This document shows positions 59,301-64,000 of a DNA stretch of 64,000 nt, piece after piece. Below the pieces are notes generated by a model. It searched no databases and was not told the origin of the DNA. It saw nothing but the letters and a program-made list of their open reading frames with translations. Made by a program: the position numbers and the translations under genes. Source of the stretch: Clusia tigrina. Taxonomy: Eukaryota; Arthropoda; Insecta; Diptera; Clusiidae. The DNA lies in assembly GCA_920105625.2 (NCBI GenBank), contig OV050032.1, positions 97,758,542 to 97,822,541 on the forward strand, given 5' to 3'. Positions within the stretch are counted from its first letter, which is position 1, and each line of letters starts with the position of its first letter.

Positions 59301-60885
59301 GTCAATTTAAGCTATCGCTCAAAACTATGCTACCCTAGGGTCCCAAATCAAACACTGATAAAACTTCAAACGCCCCTAACTTCTATACAAATGCTTGTAA
59401 CTTTTTACTGGAGCGTCATAAAACCTTGAAATTTTGTAACAATGAAGTACCCGAGCCTCTTGTCAATTTAAGCCATCGCTCAAAGCGATGCTACCCTTGA
59501 GTCCCAAATCAAACACTGATAAAACTTCAAACGCCCCTAACTTCTATACGGTACGTCCTATACCTATCAAAGTTTGCAACATACAAATGCTTGTAACTTT
59601 TTACTGGAGCGTCATAAAACCTTGACATTTTGTGACAATGAAGTACCCGAGCCTCTTGTCAATTTAAGCTATCGCTCAAAACTATGCTACCCTAGGGTCC
59701 CAAATCAAACACTGATAAAACTTCAAACGCCCCTAACTTCTTTACGGTACGTCCTACACCTATCAAAGTTTGCAACATACAAATGCTTGTAACTTTTTAC
59801 TGGAGCGTCATAAAACCTTGAAATTTTGTAACAATAAAGTACCCGAGCCTCTTGTCAATTTAAGCCATCGCTCAAAACTATGCTACCCTAGAGTCCCATA
59901 TCAAACACTGATAAAACTTCAAACGCCCCTAACTTCTATACGGTACGTCCTACACCTATCAAAGTTTGCAACATACAAATGCTTGTAACTTTTTACTGGA
60001 GCGTCATAAAACCTTGACATTTTGTGACAATGAAGTACCCGAGCCTCTTGTCAATTTAAGCTATCGCTCAAAACTATGCTGCCCTAGAGTCCCAAATCAA
60101 ACACTGATAAAACTTCAAACGCCCCGAACTTCTTTACGGTACGTCCTACACCTATCAAAGTTTGCAACATACAAATGTTTGTACCTTTTTACTGGAGCGT
60201 CATAAAACCTTGAAATTTTGTAACAATAATGTACTCGAGCCTCTTGTCAATTTAAGCCATCGCTCAAAACTGTGCTACCCTAGAGTCCCAAATCAAACAC
60301 TGATAAAACTTCAAACGCCCCTAACTTCTATACGGTACGTCCTACACCTATCAAAGTTTGCAACATACAAATGCTTGTAACTTTTTACTGGAGCGTCATA
60401 AAACCTTGAAATTTTGTGACAATGAAGTACCCGCGCCTCTTGTCAATTTAAGCAATCGCTCAAAACTATGCTACCCTAGAGTCCCAAATCAAACACTGAT
60501 AAAACTTCAAACGCCCCGAACTTCTTTACGGTACGTCCTGCACCTATCAAAGTTTGCAACATACAAATGCTTGTAACTTTTTACTGGAGCGTCATAAAAC
60601 CTTGAAATTTTGTAACAATGAAGTACCCGAGCCTCTTGTCAATTTAAGCTATCGCTCAAAACTATGCTACCCTAGAGTCCCAAATCAAGCACTTATAAAA
60701 CTTCAAACGCCCCGAACTTCTTTACGGTACGTCCTACACCTATCAAAGGTTGCAACATACAAATGCTTGTAACTTTTTACTGGAGCGTCATAAAACCTTG
60801 AAATTTTGTAGCAATAAAGTACTCGAGCCTCTTGTCAATTTAAGCCATCGCTCAAAACTATGCTACCCTAGGGTCCCAAATCAAA
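56340..60885 (+). repeat. Tandem duplication of a 2,273-bp satellite block
   Basis: Two adjacent copies, about 56340-58612 and 58613-60885, are nearly identical (for example ggtgcgtcat at 56977 against ggagcgtcat at 59250). Each holds normal monomers plus the 152-bp and roughly 157-bp shortened ones, so the period is not a multiple of 196. Boundaries are approximate because monomers are alike. Confidence 0.85.
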
Positions 60886-61881
60886 CACTGATAAAACTTC
60901 AAACGCCCCTAACTTCTTTACGGTACGTCCTACACCTATCAAAGTTTGCAATATACAAATGCTTGTAACTTTTTACTGGAGCGTCATAAAACCTTGAAAT
61001 TTTGTAACAATGAAGTACCCGAGCCTCTTGTCAATTTAAGCCATCGCTCAAAGCTATGCTACCCTTGAGTCCCAAATCAAACACTGATAAAACTTCAAGC
61101 GCCCCTAACTTCTTTACGGTACGTCCTACACCTATCAAAGTTTGCAACATACAAATGCTAGTAACTTTTTACTGGAGCGTCATAAAACCTTGCAATTTTG
61201 TAACAATAAAGTACCCGAGCCTCTTGTCAATTTAAGCCATCGCTCAAAACTATGCTACCCTAGGGTCCCAAATCAAACACTGATAAAACTTCAAACGCCC
61301 CTAACTTCTATACGGTACGTCCTACACCTATCAAAGTTTGCAACATACAAATGCTTGTAACTATTTACTGGAGCGTCATAAAACCTTGAAATTTTGTGAC
61401 AATGAAGTACCCGAGAGTCCCAAATCAAACACTGATAAAACTTCAAACGCCCCTAACTTCTTTACGGTACGTCCTACACCTATCAAAGTTTGCAACATAC
61501 AAATGCTTGTAACTTTTTACTGGAGCGTGATAAAACCTTGAAACTTTGTAACAATTAAGTACCCGAGCCTCTTGTCAATTTAAGCCATCGCTCAAAGCTA
61601 TGCTACCTTAGAGTCCCAAATCAAACACTGATAAAACTGCAAACGCCCCAAACTTCTTTACGGTACGTCATACACCTATCAAAGTTTGCAACATTCAAAT
61701 GCTTGTAACTTTTTACTGGAGCGTCATAAAACCTTGAAATTTTGTAACAATGAAGTACCCGAGCCTCTTGTCAATTTAAGCCATCGCTCAAAGCTTTGCT
61801 ATCCTTGAGTCCCAAATCAAACACTGATAAAACTTCAAACGCTCCTAACTTCTTTACGGTACGTCCTACACCTATCAAAGT

Positions 61882-63830
61882 TTGCAACATACAAATGCTT
61901 GTAACTTTTTACTGGAGCGTCATAAAACCTTGAAATTTTGTAACAATGAAGTACCCGAGCCTCTTGTCAATTTCAGCCATCGCTCAAAACTATGCTACCC
62001 TAGAGACCCAAATCAAACACTGATAAAACTTCAAACGCCCCTAAGTTCTATACGGTATGTCCTACACCTATCAAAGTTTGCAACATACAAATGCTTGTAA
62101 CTTTTTACTGGAGCGTCATAAAACCTTGAAATTTTGTAACAATAAAGTACCCGAGCCTCTTGTCAATTTAAGCCATCGCTCAAAACTATGCTACCCTTGA
62201 GTCCCAAATCAAACACTGATAAATCTTCAAATGGCCCTAACTTCTATACGGTACGTCCTACACCTATCAAAGTTTGCAACATACAAATGCTTGTAACTTT
62301 TTACTGGAGCGTGACAAAACCTTGAAATTTTGTGATAATGAAGTACCCGAGCCTCTTGTCAATTTTAGTTATCGCTCAAAACTATGCTACCCTAGAGTCC
62401 CAAATCAAACACTGATAAAACTTCAAACGCCCCTAACTTCTTTACGGTACGTCCTACACCTAACAAAGTTTGCAACAAACAAATGCTTGTAACTTAACAA
62501 TAAAGTACCCGAGCCTCTTGTCAATTTAAGCCATCGCTCAAAACTATGCTACCCTAGAGTCCCAAATCAAACACTGATAAAACTTCAAACGCCCCGAACT
62601 TCTTTACGGTACGTCCTACACCTATCAAAGTTTGCAACATACAAATGTTTGTACATTTTTACTGGAGCGTCATAAAACCTTGAAATTTTGTAACAATAAT
62701 GTACTCGAGCCTCTTGTCAATTTAAGCCATCGCTCAAAACTATGCTACCCTAGAGTCCCAAATCAAACACTGATAAAACTTCAAACGCCCCTAACTTCTT
62801 TACGGTATGTCCTACACCTATCAAAGTTTGCTACATACAAATGCTTGTAACTTTTTACTGGAGCGTGATAAAACCTTGAAATTTTGTAACAATGAAGTAC
62901 CCGAGCCTCTTGTCAATTTAAGCCATCGCTCAAAGCTATGCTACCCTAGAGTCCCAAATCAAACACTGATAAAACTTCAAACGCCCCAAACTTCTTTACG
63001 GTACGTCCTACACCTATCAAACTTTGCAACATTCAAATGCTTGTAACTTTTTACAGGAGCGTCATAAAACCTTGAAATTTTGTAACAATAAAGTACTCGA
63101 GCCTCTTGTCAATTTAAGCTATCGATCAAACCTATGCTACCCTTGAGTCCCAAATCAAACACTGATAAAACTTCAAATAGCCCTAACTTCTATACGGTAC
63201 GTCCTACACCTATCAAAGTTGGCAACATACAAATGCTTGTATCTTTTTACTGGAGCGTCATAAAACCTTGAAATTTTGTGACAATGAAGTACCCGCGCCT
63301 CTTGTCAATTTAAGCTATCGCTCAAAACTATGCTACCCTAGTGTCCCAAATCAAACACTGATAAAACTTCAAACGCCCCGAACTTCTTTACGGTACGTCC
63401 TAGACCTATCAAAGTTTGCAACATACAAATGCTTGTAACTTTTTACTGGAGCGTCATAAAACCTTGAAATTTTGTAACAATGAAGTATCCGAGCCTCTTG
63501 TCAATTTAAGCTATCGCTCAAAACTATGCTACCCTAGAGTCCCAAATCAAGCACTTATAAAACTTCAAACGCCCCGAACTTCTTTACGGTACGTCCTACA
63601 CCTATCAAAGGTTGCAACATACAAATGCTTGTAACTTTTTACTGGAGCGACATAAAACCTTGAAATTTTGTAACAATAAAGTACTCGAGCCTCTTGTCAA
63701 TTTAAGCCATCGCTCAAAACTATGCTACCCTAGGGTCCCAAATCAAACACTGATAAAACTTCAAACGCCCCTAACTTCTTTACGGTACGGCCTACACCTA
63801 TCAAAGTTTGCAACATACAAATGCTTGTAA
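61882..63830 (+). repeat. Second copy of the satellite block at 53690-56226
   Basis: Contracted relative to the first copy by three monomers in total, with the same private variants. Confidence 0.85.
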
Positions 63831-64000
63831 CTTTTTACTGGAGCGTCATAAAACCTTGAAATTTTGTAACAATGAAGTACCCGAGCCTCTTGTCAATTTA
63901 AGCCATCGCTCAAAGCTATGCTACCCTTGAGTCCCAAATCAAACACTGATAAAACTTCAAACGCCCCTAACTTCTATACGGTACGTCCTACACCTATCAA

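Larger units (their letters stand above)
53066..64000 (+). repeat. 196-bp satellite array, block 4
   Basis: About 56 monomers in the same orientation and phase as the left array, so BEL interrupted one array. Some monomers are shortened by internal deletions: 44 bp lost at 56669 (cccgagagtccc), about 39 bp at 57115 (ttctatacaaatgc) and about 34 bp at 54304 (gtaacttaacaataaag). The shortened forms recur at 58943, 59388 and 62491 because the blocks were copied. Confidence 0.97.

Noticed and set aside
53066..64000. CRISPR-like array
   Set aside because: The repeats are 196 bp and directly adjacent with no unique spacers. This is a eukaryotic satellite.

Overview
This 64 kb window is repetitive DNA from an animal genome, most likely an insect and probably a fly. 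It contains a 196-bp satellite array, a BEL/Pao LTR retrotransposon inserted into the satellite, and a Ty3/gypsy LTR retrotransposon inserted into the BEL element. The insect assignment rests on the element families, on the primer sites (tRNA-Tyr-like for BEL, tRNA-Ser-like for gypsy) and on AT-rich spacers with tacata-type simple repeats. No species can be named. There is no single-copy host gene, RNA gene or CRISPR array.

Layout. 1-10970: satellite. 10976-11454: most of the BEL 5' LTR. 11455-21193: gypsy copy 1 on the minus strand, missing its 5' end. 21194-24252: satellite. 24258-24734: BEL LTR piece. 24735-32450: gypsy copy 2, running into a gap. 32451-32950: 500 N. 32951-34172: satellite. 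34173-34649: BEL LTR piece. 34650-44922: gypsy copy 3, with both LTRs. 44927-53060: the rest of the BEL element (last 9 bp of its 5' LTR, primer site, long leader, gag-pol, a second ORF and 3' LTR). 53061-64000: satellite.

History read from the sequence. BEL entered the satellite and left a 5-bp duplication (gcccc). Gypsy then entered the BEL 5' LTR and left a 4-bp duplication (ggtc). A segment made of satellite, BEL LTR piece and 5'-truncated gypsy was then tandemly duplicated with a period of about 13.28 kb. The three gypsy copies therefore come from one insertion. Copies 2 and 3 share a nonsense codon in pol and a 487-bp net deletion that copy 1 lacks. The array may be real or partly an assembly product: the gap lies inside it, and 33.7-38.1 kb is full of single-base indels.

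How the genes work. Gypsy encodes Gag (coiled coil, capsid, three zinc knuckles) and a Pol with protease, RT, RNase H and integrase. Pol is reached by -1 frameshifting at a G GGA AAC heptamer. No envelope gene was found. BEL encodes one long gag-pol frame broken by three nonsense codons. Downstream of it lies a separate GC-rich 186-codon ORF whose three zinc knuckles repeat the spacing of the BEL nucleocapsid. A good branch point and splice acceptor sit just upstream of this ORF, and a good splice donor follows the primer site, so it could be expressed from a spliced subgenomic RNA. This second ORF is the most unusual item in the window.
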